Notes under the pieces: model-generated
What the model saw: only the letters and a program-made list of their open reading frames with translations
Told to the model about the DNA's origin: nothing
Databases searched by the model: none
Shown here: one piece after another, positions 1 through 10,410 of the stretch
Layout: the number at the start of each line of letters is the position of its first letter
Position numbering within the stretch: the stretch's first letter is position 1
Assembly (NCBI GenBank): GCA_003116875.1
Contig: BCKT01000003.1
Location: 499,143 to 563,142, forward strand
Length of the DNA: 64,000 bases
Direction of reading: 5' to 3'
Origin: Takashimella koratensis
Taxonomy: Eukaryota; Basidiomycota; Tremellomycetes; Trichosporonales; Tetragoniomycetaceae
Position numbers and translations under genes: made by a program

Positions 1-580
1 CTTCTCACGGGTAAAGGGGAGGTGGCAGACAAAGAATGGGCGGGAAGAGATGTCGATGACGGCGCGGGCGAGCGACTGAATGAGAAGGGTGTGTGTTAGT
101 AACTGGTTCGCATCGGGCGACTGCTCAACCCGATGAAAGACACAGTCTTTCTTACTGACCTCGTCGAGAGGAGCGTAGGCATACCCGTACCGCTTAATAC
201 CCTTCCTCTCTCCCAAAGCCTTCTTGAACGCCTCACCAAGCGCGAGCGCACAATCCTCGGCAGAGTGGTGGTCGTCAATGTGCAAGTCGCCGGCGCAGTT
301 GAGAGTGAGCGACATACCTCCGTGCTTGGCAAGCGCGGTGAACATCTGGACGCAAAGAACGGAGAACGAGATGTCAGTATACTTGAGGGGAAGATGGCTG
401 ACGAAGGGAGATAGAGATATGGAAGCGCTGATCGACTCAACGTACGTGGTCGAGGAAACCGATACCGGTGTGGACGTCGATCACCTGGGGCTTGACACCA
501 GGAACAACGTCGAGTCCTATCGTGCACGAGATCTGAGTCTCGCTTGTCTTGCGCTCGACAGTGGCTACACGGTCGGTCAT
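1..580 (-). CDS. HIS3: Imidazoleglycerol-phosphate dehydratase, 5' part (cut by window edge)
   Basis: This enzyme dehydrates imidazole-glycerol phosphate to imidazole-acetol phosphate in histidine biosynthesis. The protein starts [12 protein letters not shown] at 580. Three exons can be read: about 580-446, 345-160 and 75-1, joined by introns with a GTACGT donor (445) and a GTCAGT donor (159) and CAG acceptors. Exon 1 ends in the metal-binding motif HTGIGFLDH, and exon 2 continues [13 protein letters not shown] and then [14 protein letters not shown], the second His/Glu metal-ligand motif of the family. Exon 3 gives [16 protein letters not shown], the conserved 'APLDE-alARavvDlS' region once the second intron is removed. 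The C-terminal part lies beyond position 1. The gene is divergent from MAU2. An in-frame ATG further upstream (about 805) is unlikely because the family begins near the chosen Met. Confidence 0.93.
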
Positions 581-857
581 GGTGAGATGTGTGAGGGTGA
601 GGCGAAGGGTGGAGAGGTCGAGCGGGCGGCTAGCACGTTGAGGGATTGACAAACGACTCATTTCAATCCGCGAGTTATCTTTTTTTTCTATAGTGACATG
701 GAGCATCACGTGATCGACGGAGTGAACCAATCTGATCGTTGTTGATGCAATCTCCTCTCGTCCCCTCCTCATCCTCATCCACCACCCATGTCTCCTAAAG
801 ACCACTCATCAGACCAAAGCCGTCCTCAGATTCCTGCCTGAACCTCCTATCGCCGAT
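581..857. promoter_or_regulatory. Divergent HIS3/MAU2 promoter with palindromic E-box
   Basis: This 277-bp spacer separates the two start codons. It holds a perfect 10-bp palindrome ATCACGTGAT (705-714) containing the CACGTG E-box, a T-rich tract at about 680-687, and a near match to the Gcn4/Cpc1 site (CGACTCA, 654-660) on the HIS3 side. The MAU2 side is pyrimidine-rich. Factor assignment is inference from consensus only. Confidence 0.5.
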
Positions 858-3644
858 ATGAGCGGGCAGGGGCAACACCCCTGGCCGCCGATGAGCCACC
901 CGAGCCCCGCACAGCGCCCCATCACCTCTCAACCGATCTCATCACTTACTCCTCCGACGAAACGACCCCTCGAGACATCGCTCCAGAGCTCATTTCCTAC
1001 CCAGGCCATCCCACTTACATCCCTTCCCATCCCTACTCTCATTCCACCGGCACTTCCTCCGAGCCACATCCACGACGAGAAGAGGCGCCGCGTCTCTGAA
1101 CCGGGCCGAAGCTCCGCCCATACTCCCTCCCACCCCGCTATAGCCGCCACCACCATCCCACCTAACACCCCCTTGATCTATCATATCGCAGTCTCCGCTC
1201 ACCACTCTGCCTCTTTTCATTACCAACAAACCTTTGTCCCCTCGTCGCTTTACATTCCAACCGACAGATCATGCCCGCCCCTGCCGAGATACACCGCCAA
1301 CGGGACCGAGCAATTTGCTCACGACCCTGATGCAAGCCACAAGGCTTTTGGGTTGCTCCTGCTCTCACTCGATCTTCTCAGGATTGGTCTCGGCTTCACA
1401 GGGCTCTCTGATCGGGAAAAAGTCGCTTTCGGAGCAGAATTCTCAAAAGTCGCTCTCAAAGTCTTGGAAAGCTTAGAGTCAATGAGTCGGCTGCATGGGC
1501 TCGCAGAACATGTGGATACTGCGAGGATTAAAGAGGATCTTGAGCAAGTCGTAGCCAAGTCGGTGAGTTGATACTTTAAGCGGATCGGTTTGACACAACT
1601 GACAGATACAGCTCGCTATTTGTCAGCGAAATACGTACCTTCGTGTTCAACTGCACGAGTTGGAGATGGCCAGCGCTCGGGTCGCTTTTCAGCAAGTGAG
1701 CCAAATTTCGCTTTGCCAATCTCGTGATGCTAACCCTCCATCCAGGAAAAGCCGAACCAAGGCAAGCGTATCATCCGGCAAGCACTGTCTGCTGCGACAA
1801 GGTACGTCTGCAAAGATCGAATTGAAGAGATACTGACGTCCATGTGAAGTGGGAGTGATGTCAGCCATCGTTATTCCTTGTTCTTTCTCCTCATGGAGAA
1901 GACGGAAACTTCTTCGCCGACGGACTTTCTCACTGCCGCAAATGAACTCGAGGTGCGTGCATGCTCATGCTACCTAGACAGTTGCCAGTGCTCATTTCTG
2001 TCACAGAAAGAAGCCAAAGCGCGCGGACATCAACACGTTGTCCAACTCGTCTCACTGGCCCGATTTCGAGCATGTTTTGTTCAACGCAAATGGGATCTCG
2101 TTCCGCCAAGCATCAAGTCTTGCGAAGAAGCCCTTGGACGAAGCAAATTGCCGGAGCCTGGCCCGAGTCGGTATGCGCAGCTACCTCAAGACCCCTTATG
2201 GCAGGTGCTCCACCTTCAGTATATCCTGTTGCGCACACTGTGGGAAGGACGTATCGGAGAGGATCCTACAGTTCGGTCCTTGCTCAAAGAGGCGTACTCG
2301 TTGATGGACGACAACGCCGAGGTTGGAATGTTTCGACACCTCCGTGCCCAAGGAGGAGTTGTAGAGGTGAGTGATGACCTGGATAACATCGCTTACGCCT
2401 AGCTTCAACTGGCTCCGAATCAGCGTCTCCTGGTACAGACGACAGCGCCGAACCTCCTCTACACTCTCACATACCTTACCAGTCTTGTTGGCCGCCGAGA
2501 CTTCTTAGGCTCGGTCGACGCGTGCCGAAACCTTCTACACGTCAAAGCCATGCGCGAGTGGGAGAACGTGGCTCGATCTGAAGACATGTGGGACACTGGT
2601 TGTGAGTTGGCGACTACAATCAGTATTACGAACAGCTGCTGATGAATCCAGTTCATATTGCTCATGGGCCATCCGATGTCCGGCAAGCGAGACAGGCCGT
2701 CATTACTACTCAGATCGAGGCCATGATGGAGCAGGTCGTGGTGCTGATGTGGCGAAGCTGCTTTGAAGAGGCTGCACAGGTGAGCTAGCAATTCTTTTTG
2801 CTCCCCTTTATGCTGGTGTTAACACGAGAAACCTAGTTGCTGGACGAGACCGTTGGACGACTACGATCTAATGGGCTCTTCTACGCCCACTCCGCCCAAA
2901 TCGCTCTACTCCACGGACAGCTTGTTCAGCTGATCGGTCAAAGCGATCTGGCCGAACGCTACTACAAGGCTGCGTTGCAGACGTTGGTTCCAGGCTCAGA
3001 ACTGTACATTATCATCGAGATCGGTCTGGCAGCAGCAAGGGGAGATCTCGAGAACCTTGCAAGCGATCCGAAACGAGCGGAAGCGGTCGCCAAGATTACA
3101 GACAAGTTTATCTTCACGAATATAAACCTCAACGCGGCGAGTACCTTCGTATCGAGCCTGCTGGACCAGAACAGAGTTTCTTCTAAGTGAGCTTTCGGAA
3201 CGTCTTTTCTAGACCTCAAATTGACCATTGTGCAGGCGGAAGCTGTCAGCGTCGTACGAGATGAGTCACAAGAGTAACAACAACATCCTTCGGGGTCTCA
3301 TCTTTGCCTTCACGACTGGCCCCCACCTGTATGGAGGTCGAGACAAGCTGCTGAAGCAACTCGAAGCTGGCAAGTCTCTTGCGCACCAGTTGGGAGGAAA
3401 GGATCGGGAGGATGGAGTGGGACAAGTGATTTTGGGGTTGTGGTATGCCGTGAAACTTCGAGGTGAGTTTGAATAGCATACTTGACCCCAGAACCAGCTG
3501 ATCGAGACCACAGACCACTATCGCCTAGATGGAAGGCCGCAAGACCAAGCCAGTATGCAAGCAAGCGTCGACGCGCACTTGAGACGATTGGATGAGATTC
3601 GGGCCTTTGCGCAAAGGCGGTTTCCTCGAGAGGACGAGGTATAG
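858..3644 (+). CDS. MAU2: Cohesin loading factor Mau2/Scc4
   Basis: Partner of Scc2 (Nipbl) in the complex that loads cohesin onto chromatin. The start is ATG 858 (MSGQGQHPW) and the stop is TAG 3642-3644 after REDEV. The first about 100 residues are Pro/Ser-rich and disordered with a basic patch (DEKRRRV). Beyond that lie helical repeats of TPR type, best seen in the exons at about 2837-3190 (HSAQIALLHGQLVQLIGQ, then LAERYYKAALQTL) and 3237-3475. Exon 1 ends at 1562 in phase 0 (VAKS) and continues LAICQRNTYLRV after a short intron; about nine small introns follow. The repeat pattern and overall order fit the fungal Cohesin_load family. The N-terminal tail is longer than in animal Mau2. Assignment is from recognising the helical-repeat pattern, not from a search; another TPR scaffold is the alternative. 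Confidence 0.75.
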
Positions 3645-3870
3645 CTCTAGTGTTGCGTCATGTTGTAATCATGAGTGTTTGTGCATTATTCCCAGCACTG
3701 GTATACCCAAAAGCTCGCGTCGTTCATATCATATAGTCATGCAGGTGATGTGTACAAGTGTGTATGGGGGAGCGCCAATGTCGTCGCTGTGCTGATGACT
3801 GAGGGGTGGAGGTGTGAACCCAAAATGAAGTTGTGGTGATACAATAGTGAGTTGATGGTGGATTATGCAC

Positions 3871-4365
3871 TTATGATGCTCGACAAACGACCTCCCCTCC
3901 AAGCCCCGCTCGATACGCCTCCCATCCCTCCAGGTACGTCTCTGCTCCTTGCCTCGCTTGCTCCGCATCCTTCTTCACTCGGACAACAAAGACCTCGCCC
4001 ATCCCTGCGCCGGTAACGTTTCGAGCTCGTTTCGACAAGAGCAATCGACCGAGTTCTTGGTGAGAAAGGATTTTACGCAAACTTGCTTTGCTGACGAGAT
4101 TGATACGGCGAAGAACGGGCTGGCCGTTGCGGTACTTGAGACCAACCCATAACCGTTTCGCGGGCGCGGGGAGCGATGGGAATTCGGCCGGGGATGGGTG
4201 GGTAGGGGAACCGTAGGTGACGTTGGAGACGAGACCGTGGCGGAGGAGAACGGATGTGATGCCGAGGGAAGAGGTGGAGAAGGGGACGGAAGTGGATGCG
4301 AGTGCTGCGCGGGAGGTGTTCATGAGGTGGGAGCACAGGCGGTGGGGTGGTGCAGGGAGCGGCAT
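3871..4365 (-). CDS. MRPS8: Mitochondrial small-subunit ribosomal protein uS8m
   Basis: Component of the mitochondrial small ribosomal subunit, of the bacterial S8 family. The protein is about 164 residues in a single exon from ATG 4365 (MPLPAPPHRL) to TAA 3871-3873. The N-terminal half carries the S8 pattern (SVLLRHGLVSNVTYG) and the C-terminal half has LWVGLKYRNGQPVLRRI, ASLRKILSHQELGRLL and the tail GEVFVVRVKKDAE, corresponding to the conserved S8 C-terminal rRNA-binding fold. A longer open frame extends upstream to 4476, but its extra residues are low complexity and the S8 family starts close to the chosen Met. The gene is head-to-head with another mitoribosomal gene, mS45, 251 bp away, which supports the assignment and suggests shared regulation. 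Confidence 0.88.
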   Translation of the reverse strand: MPLPAPPHRLCSHLMNTSRAALASTSVPFSTSSLGITSVLLRHGLVSNVTYGSPTHPSPAEFPSLPAPAKRLWVGLKYRNGQPVLRRINLVSKASLRKILSHQELGRLLLSKRARNVTGAGMGEVFVVRVKKDAEQARQGAETYLEGWEAYRAGLGGEVVCRAS

Positions 4366-4616
4366 GGCGAATGAGTTGTCGCCGTTGTCGTGGTTGAGGA
4401 TGAGGGAGGAGAGAGGAGAGAGGAGAGAAAAAAGATTGAAATCGGGAAATAGAGGCAAGCCGCCCAAGTGCCACATCCCACCCCAGGGCTGCTCCCATAC
4501 AAATCATGAGGCTATAACGCCGCCATAACGCCGGTAGCCATCGCCTTGCCTGGGAAAAATATTTCGATTTCTTCACTCCCCCCTCACTCTCACCCACCAC
4601 CCCGACCACCCCGGCC
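4366..4616. promoter_or_regulatory. Shared divergent promoter of uS8m and mS45
   Basis: A 251-bp spacer between the start codons of two mitochondrial ribosomal protein genes. Two exact copies of ATAACGCCG lie at 4514-4522 and 4525-4533, 11 bp apart, i.e. about one helical turn, roughly in the middle. A purine-rich tract (gaggagagaggagagagg, about 4407-4430) lies towards uS8m. No TATA box was recognised. Confidence 0.55.
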
Positions 4617-6114
4617 ATGCTCGCGACAGCAGCTGTAGCAGGGCCCTCGCGCACGGCGGCCACCTCAGTCTTGGCGTCAACCGCCAGGCCGTGCTTGCGC
4701 CGCATGTCCAGGCGCTACGCGTCTCAGGCAGCCGACGAGCCGTCGTCAACCGATCCCGACTCGCCCTCCTCCTCGTCTTCGTCTTCCACATCAGCGTCGA
4801 CGAGCGCACAGGGAGGTTTCCCCAAATGGCTCGAGTCCGAGGCGCAAAGGTATCGGAAACCCATCAAGGGGCAGAAAGCACTCTGGCTTGGCGGTCATGT
4901 CGTGAGTTGGGCAGAGATCCTAGGGGCATACCACCCTCGTTTCATTCGCGTGACAAGAGGCCGGTATTGACTAGTATTCAGCCATACGCGTCAAACCCAT
5001 CGTTCCGTCCACCACCACCTCTATCCAACGACTTGCAAGGTATCATCGACGCCGAGCTTCGTTCTCAACAGGGCACCGTCGGCCTCATCGCTCAGCGGTA
5101 CAACGTCTCCAAAGCGCGCATCGACGCCATTCGCAAGCTCAAAGAGGTGGAGCGAGAGTTTACTCGTCAGGTAAGTCTGAACTTGTCAATGGCCTCACCC
5201 TTCTCCCCACGGTCCGTCTGGAACATTCCCCAGCGGGTCACTTTTGGTGATGACACCAATATGACATGACATTATAATCAAGACGCATACCTGGTTACCA
5301 TCATATTTCTTCACTTCCTGAATCCTACCCTACCTCTTCTTGTCCCTTGTATCTCCGTCTCGTGCTGCATGAGCTGACCAATTGATCCAATCTCGCCCAT
5401 TTCGCTCACTCCATCGAACCGATTTGCTTCGCAACGACCAATAGGTGAGTCTGAATCCAATTCTTCCCCCCTTTACTTCCTCCCTCCAACCACTACAATG
5501 ATGAGCGAGATTCGATTAGTCTTTAAGACACCCACATGGTTTTAAACTACACTCATGCATGGCTTTCTGATCCCTACCCCTCCTCCCTCCTCTTTCTGTC
5601 AAATGTTGGATGGATCGCTGACGACTTTTGACAGGGTATCCCTCTTCAACGCGCGTACCAGGACGGGATGGACGCTCTCCTTGGCGTGCGGTCGATCATG
5701 AACGAGCGGACCAAGATGATCGACCAGGGTCTCAAAGTCAAGGAGGAGATGAACCGACGGGAGCACCCAGCGAGTGTGGCTGAGGCTGAGGAAGAGCACC
5801 GATGGGATGCAGGGATCGGTCAAGGTGGAGCGTTTGGAGATCGCAGCAGCCTACACGAAGGTATCGAATCCGACGTCTGGGAGTTCCGTGACGAGGAAGG
5901 CGTGCTGGAGAAGATTGCACAAGAGGATGAGAAGAAGAAGGAGGACGCGATCAAGAAACACCATGACGACGCTGAGATTGAAGTCGCGGCTGCCGCAGAG
6001 GAGACTCGCTCGGCATCGCACATCGTCAAGCCTATCTCGGCGAAGGTCCCTTACCGGTTCATCGATGTTTCAGGCAGCAAGACGAAGCGAAGCAAGCAAG
6101 CCGCGAAGAAGTGA
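4617..6114 (+). CDS. Mitochondrial small-subunit protein mS45 (Bot1/Mrps35 family)
   Basis: Fungal mitoribosomal small-subunit protein known as Bot1 in fission yeast and Mrps35 in budding yeast. ATG 4617 begins an Arg/Ala/Ser-rich presequence (MLATAAVAGPSRTAAT), consistent with mitochondrial import, followed by a Ser-rich linker. The family core is GGHV joined across an intron (about 4903-4980) to PYASNPSFRPPPPLSNDL, then GTVGLIAQRYNVSKARIDAI and RKLKEVEREFTRQ. After a long intron (5171-5634) comes GIPLQRAYQDGMDALLG. The C-terminus is Lys/Glu-rich and helical and ends TKRSKQAAKK at TGA 6112-6114. The 464-nt intron is far longer than others here and contains an AG|GT juxtaposition. Head-to-head with uS8m. 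Confidence 0.82.
5171..5634 (+). other. Unusually long intron of mS45 with internal AG|GTGAGT (candidate recursive splice point)
   Basis: The intron runs from GTAAGT (5171) to ACAG (5634), joining TRQ to GIPLQ in frame. At 5443-5450 it contains AG immediately followed by GTGAGT, preceded at about 5374 by a CTGAC branch-point-like element, so it could be removed in two steps (274 + 190 nt) through a zero-length exon. A second CTGAC lies just before the final acceptor. Confidence 0.5.
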
Positions 6115-6638
6115 GAAGTGGTGATGAGGTCAGGGGTAACTAGGCGTGATACCGTAGCATAGTTTACCTGCAGCATTTATACAGCATCTTGCTCGTCAAA
6201 TGGTCACAAGTCGAGTACAGCAGTAGCATATAGCATATAGCACGAGACGAGAAGAGACGCAGCAAAGTCAATGCATTCACCCATCGAGTACTCTTCCCCT
6301 TTCCCGTGGCTGAATTCATTGAGTCTGGTCCCGGAGTGTGCCTCATTTGTTGACAAATCGTTACCGCCACCGAGCAAACGTTTGCTGTTCTCCTTTCTCC
6401 TTTTCTCTCTTTCCTTCACCCATCCTCGCCCCCCGCCCTCTTCCAGCTCCCTTGTCAACAGTCGCTACCTTACACCCACACGACGAGCAGCATACCCCGC
6501 TCGGTCACTACTTGCTCCATTGTCCAAAAACATGCCTTGATAACACAAGCGCTCGGCGTTGATTTCCACGATAATCTGTCACTTACCAGCTGTCATCTGT
6601 CATCAACCTAGCGATCGCTGTTGATCCCACCTATCAAC
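6115..6638. other. Intergenic region, mS45 3' end to glycosyltransferase start
   Basis: The 524 bp hold the mS45 3' UTR and the leader of the next gene. The stretch 6360-6480 is strongly pyrimidine-rich (runs of ctcctttct and ccttcacc). A small repeat 'agcatatagcatatagca' lies at about 6226-6242. No gene is supported here. Confidence 0.5.
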
Positions 6639-8642
6639 ATGTCTGGCGAATACCAACCAGTACCAACATCGTCAGAACCGGCGAGCTACCCGCCTCTCCC
6701 CGGCCCGCCCTTTCCCATGAAGCACAAGCGACGACGATTCTCCGTCACGACTGCGCTCAAATACGCCGGCGGAACAGCTGCGGGAATCGTAATCTTTCAC
6801 TACGTCTTACTTGGCGCTTTCCCTTCGTCTCAGTACACTGCGGGATACCGAAATCAGCTCTCGTCGTGGGGTCTTGGAGAGGATATCGGATACGCATCGG
6901 CACAAGCAACAGCAGCCGACGTCTTGTCGCGAATCGATCCATCAGCAGGACAACCAGGAACGTTCTTCCGAGACTCGAGGCCTATCAAGACAGCGTTGGC
7001 GTTCTGGGAGCTCGCCGAGAAAGAGGTCGCAGCGCGCAAGCTGAACACGTGTAACGGCGAGATCTCGCGAGAGTTTATCGAGGCCTACCACCGATCCGAG
7101 TTGGCGTACTGCGTTCCGCCAGACGCACAGACCGATCACTTTGAGCCGCTCACAAATCACAATGCAACCTACGGACATGCGTGGGATCCAGACGTGCCAG
7201 TCGACGGCTCATATATCACTTGCTCGCCCGTCCGCGGTGACAAGTTCTCCAGGTGGTGGCCGTATCCTTCGGCGACTTGCTTGTCGACAAACCTGAGGGC
7301 GGTGCCAGAGGACGATCGCAAGTTTTACGCAGCCGGCTGCGAGATGACACCCGAGGGCACCCAGCTTCGAACTTCGATGGGCAAGGAACGATTTATTGGA
7401 TCAGACTCAGAGCGGATACCTATTGATGACGAGCGTGCCAGATGTCGCGAGCGGATAGAGAGGAACATGTTGGTGATTGGGCGTCAAGATCAATGGAATC
7501 CGTGAGTCAGGAAGATCTGATATGCACCCGTCATGGTATCTTGGTGACTAAGGTGCTAACGAGATACTAGCTTCCACGTTGCCGAAGACTTGATCACAAC
7601 GGTCGTGACAATGTTCATCGCAGCACATACTAGCCCGCAGCTAGCCGAGGAACGCCTTCAACTCGTTTTCGCCGAAGGGTACGGGATGGACGCAAACCAC
7701 TTTACCCCCGTCTGGGATCGAATGGGAGCATGGGCGCCACGTCGCTTGAGTCTCGATCCATGGGGCGAGGGTGTCTGCTGTAAGTCTGGACCGATTTTCC
7801 CATGAGAGAATTGTGCTGATGTATCGTAGTGACCAACATGATTCACAGTGTCGGTGCGGGAGCGTCACTGTTATCGGCCATGGGCGTTGGGAAAAGGTTT
7901 GTGGTTCACGTAGATTAATGCTGACTTGTGCAGCTATACATGCGCATCTACCATCACCTGGGCAGCGTCACACTACTACCGCCATCTATTTGGCCTCTTG
8001 CCAACATCGTTGTCACGACCCGCCAACATGCTGGAATCGTACCACTCATCGGGAGGCGAACGGAAACCCATCAATGTGTTATGGTTGAGTCGAGCCAAGC
8101 TAGACGCCTACGCTTTGAAGCACAATGATTGGTCTCAGTGGCGTGACGTGAGGCATATCACCAACGAACCTGAGTTGGTCAACAAATTACGTGACGGGCT
8201 CGCAGAGCTTTGTGAAGCCTCGCAAGGATCCTCCGTATTTGGCACCGCAGGATGCGTCTTTGAGGACGCTCAAGATGTACCCGAGTCGTGGGCTTCGACG
8301 TCGCCAGAGTCTGTGGGCGAAAACGACCCTCTGCCCGTTCGATTTGCAGTCATCGACCCGACTGTCCATGCGATTGAGACGCAGATCCACTTTGTCGGCC
8401 ACACGACCATCCTCCTCTCATCGCACGGCGGCGCGCTCGGTCTCTCCCTCTTCTTGCCCGCCGGAGAGTCATCCATCCTCGAATTACAAGTAGGCGGCGT
8501 GCACGGCAACTATCACTTCCAACATATGGCTTACGAGATGGGCCATGGCTACGAGGTGGTGCCGATTGACCAAAAAGTTAACGTGGATGACGTCTGGAAC
8601 GCTGTACATAAGTGGGTCGAGAAGACGGCGACCTCTGGGTAG
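6639..8642 (+). CDS. Type II membrane glycosyltransferase, GT61/DUF563-like
   Basis: A Golgi-type glycosyltransferase by architecture. It has a short Pro-rich cytosolic N-terminus (MSGEYQPVPTSSEP), a basic stop-transfer (KHKRRR), one membrane segment (TAAGIVIFHYVLLGAF, residues about 40-56) and a long lumenal part. The C-terminal catalytic region carries ILLSSHGGALGLSLFLP and then SILELQVGGVHGNYHF, matching the 'HGAgLtN.lFlp...viEl' core of family GT61 (DUF563). Substrate is unknown; GT61 members in other eukaryotes transfer xylose, arabinose or GlcNAc. Introns at about 7503-7570, 7781-7830 and 7896-7932 were placed from frame. The start is ATG 6639; upstream in-frame codons lack an ATG. Stop TAG 8640-8642. 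A role in surface glycan synthesis is inference. Confidence 0.7.
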
Positions 8643-8707
8643 CTTCGATGAGTGTCATGACTAGATTTACATATTGCATGGATACTTTTTGGACTCGCGC
8701 AAATGGC

Positions 8708-10074
8708 CTAGTCGAACGGGATAGGTTTGATACCAGATCGTGAAGCAAGTGCGGCTGTCTTAGGGGCATCTTGTGATTGTGCTTGCGCTTGGGCAAAGGC
8801 AGATGGCACTGGGAGTTAGCACAAGTGCAGTCATGAGAGACCTACCTGGAATACCACAGCAGTCCATGGTCCATCCCGGCTCGCCCTTGACATGCACATG
8901 GCCATGCTCGTCCACCTGCGGCTCGCCTTCCTCTTCAAGCGCTTTCTTCAGCTCTGGATCTTCTTCGGGGGTCGGGAAAGGCAAGATTGAACCAAACAGG
9001 GCATGCTGCATGACCGGAAGCTTGCCCAAGACCTCGGCGGCGAACATCTTGCGCATCCCCGAGTTGACCTTGTCCCACGTTTTGACGGCCGAGATATCAT
9101 CGAGCATAGGCGAGTGCCATCGGAGCGATGCAGTCTTAATCGAGTTGATAAACGTGATACACGATAGATACATGTAGTCGTTGGAGAAAGCCTCAAGAAT
9201 TTCGGCGTCGTGGATCGCTTTGGGTTTAAGGTGTTTATGATCTGTTTTTGTCAGCTAGCTGAGAAAAAGACAAAGCGGACGCCGACTTACCTTTCAGTTG
9301 ACCGGCTCCCCAGAGGAAAGGAAGGAACTGGTAATCGTCCAGACCCCACACACCGTGTGAACCGGCCGGTTCAAGCCAGTATGTTGATTGGAGATACCGC
9401 ATGACAAGGATGTATCGCCAAAACACGCCCAGTACGAGATACGAGTAGTCCTCTGGGGTAACGACGCCAAGCTTTGCCAAGCAGAGGCTGTGGACGTCAG
9501 TGATTGACCGCCTGCGGCACGCATCAACTTACAGCCAGCAGAAAAAGTTGAACTCCATTCCGCTGCCATAATCGACTCGTTGTCGGTTTCCCCAAGACTC
9601 TTTGAAATACAACTCCACCTCTGGGATCGCCTCTGGTGCCAGTCCAGGGATCTTGGCGTGTAATGCAGCTGATTGCAGGCCGACCTGATCGTAAAAGTCT
9701 TTGAATGCGGGGTTGCCAAATCGAGAGAGCTTGTTGTCGACGGGAGGAATGGATTTCGCAATGTTCAAGACGGCATCGATGATTTCAATCAACGGTTTGG
9801 TTCGCTATGATCGCGGACTGTGTTCAGTTCAAGACTCCAAATGGTTGAAGTGTGGACTGTACCTCACCTCTGATCCTTTCCCAGCCTCGCTGAGCTTCTT
9901 GTCGACGATGCTATCGTTGAGAACGTCGACAAAGTGGAGGACATCGCTGTGGGTTTTCGATCGTTGAAAAGCGGCGAGATGAGCTTTGGAGAGGATGTGC
10001 TTTGCGGGGATTTGGTAGGAGGATGAAGAGGATGAAGACGAGGACTCGGGTCCCATGGAGATGTCAGCGCTCAT
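8708..10074 (-). CDS. Phosphotyrosyl phosphatase activator (PTPA / Rrd family)
   Basis: A peptidyl-prolyl isomerase-like activator of PP2A-type phosphatases (budding yeast Rrd1/Rrd2). It starts [12 protein letters not shown] at 10074, with a serine run, then the family core in order: [76 protein letters not shown], then [20 protein letters not shown] (the family hallmark), [20 protein letters not shown] and [18 protein letters not shown]. After an intron near 8847 the tail is Gln/Ala-rich and ends GIKPIPFD at the stop 8708-8710. The insertion [20 protein letters not shown] after the core is a fungal-type linker. Divergent from the esterase gene, with no evident functional link. Confidence 0.95.
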
Positions 10075-10410
10075 GTTGCCCGGGTATTGGGTACTGGGTA
10101 CTGAATGGTGAATGGTGGATGATGGATGGTGGATGGTCAAAAGGACCGAGATTGACGACGAAACGACACGAAACCTGCGACTACCTCCAGGGTACCCGTG
10201 TATCTCCGTACATCCGCCAAGTTGGCCGACTCGCCGGTCAAAGTGATCGCGAGCACGGCCTCGGCGACGACGACGACGACCGCAACCTTCCCGCTTTCTC
10301 TTCCTTCCCCTTACTCATCCTCGTCTCTTCCATCACTAGAAGCCGCATCTCCCACCTCTCGCTCGGGCTCGGAGACGGCAAACGCAATTCGCTCGAGACC
10401 CGACTTTTAA
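10075..10410. promoter_or_regulatory. Divergent PTPA/esterase intergenic region
   Basis: The 336 bp hold both promoters. There is a run of 'gaatggtggatgatggatggtggatgg' type repeats at about 10112-10136 and a (gac)n stretch at about 10266-10280. An in-frame TAA lies directly before the esterase ATG at 10411. No TATA box or known factor site is clear. Confidence 0.4.

Noticed and set aside
4073..4705. 210-codon minus-strand open frame spanning the uS8m/mS45 promoter
   Set aside because: Overlaps both real genes in another frame, basic low-complexity composition, no family resemblance.
6621..6641. Upstream start for the GT61-like gene
   Set aside because: The longer frame begins at a TTG, not an ATG; the first ATG is 6639.
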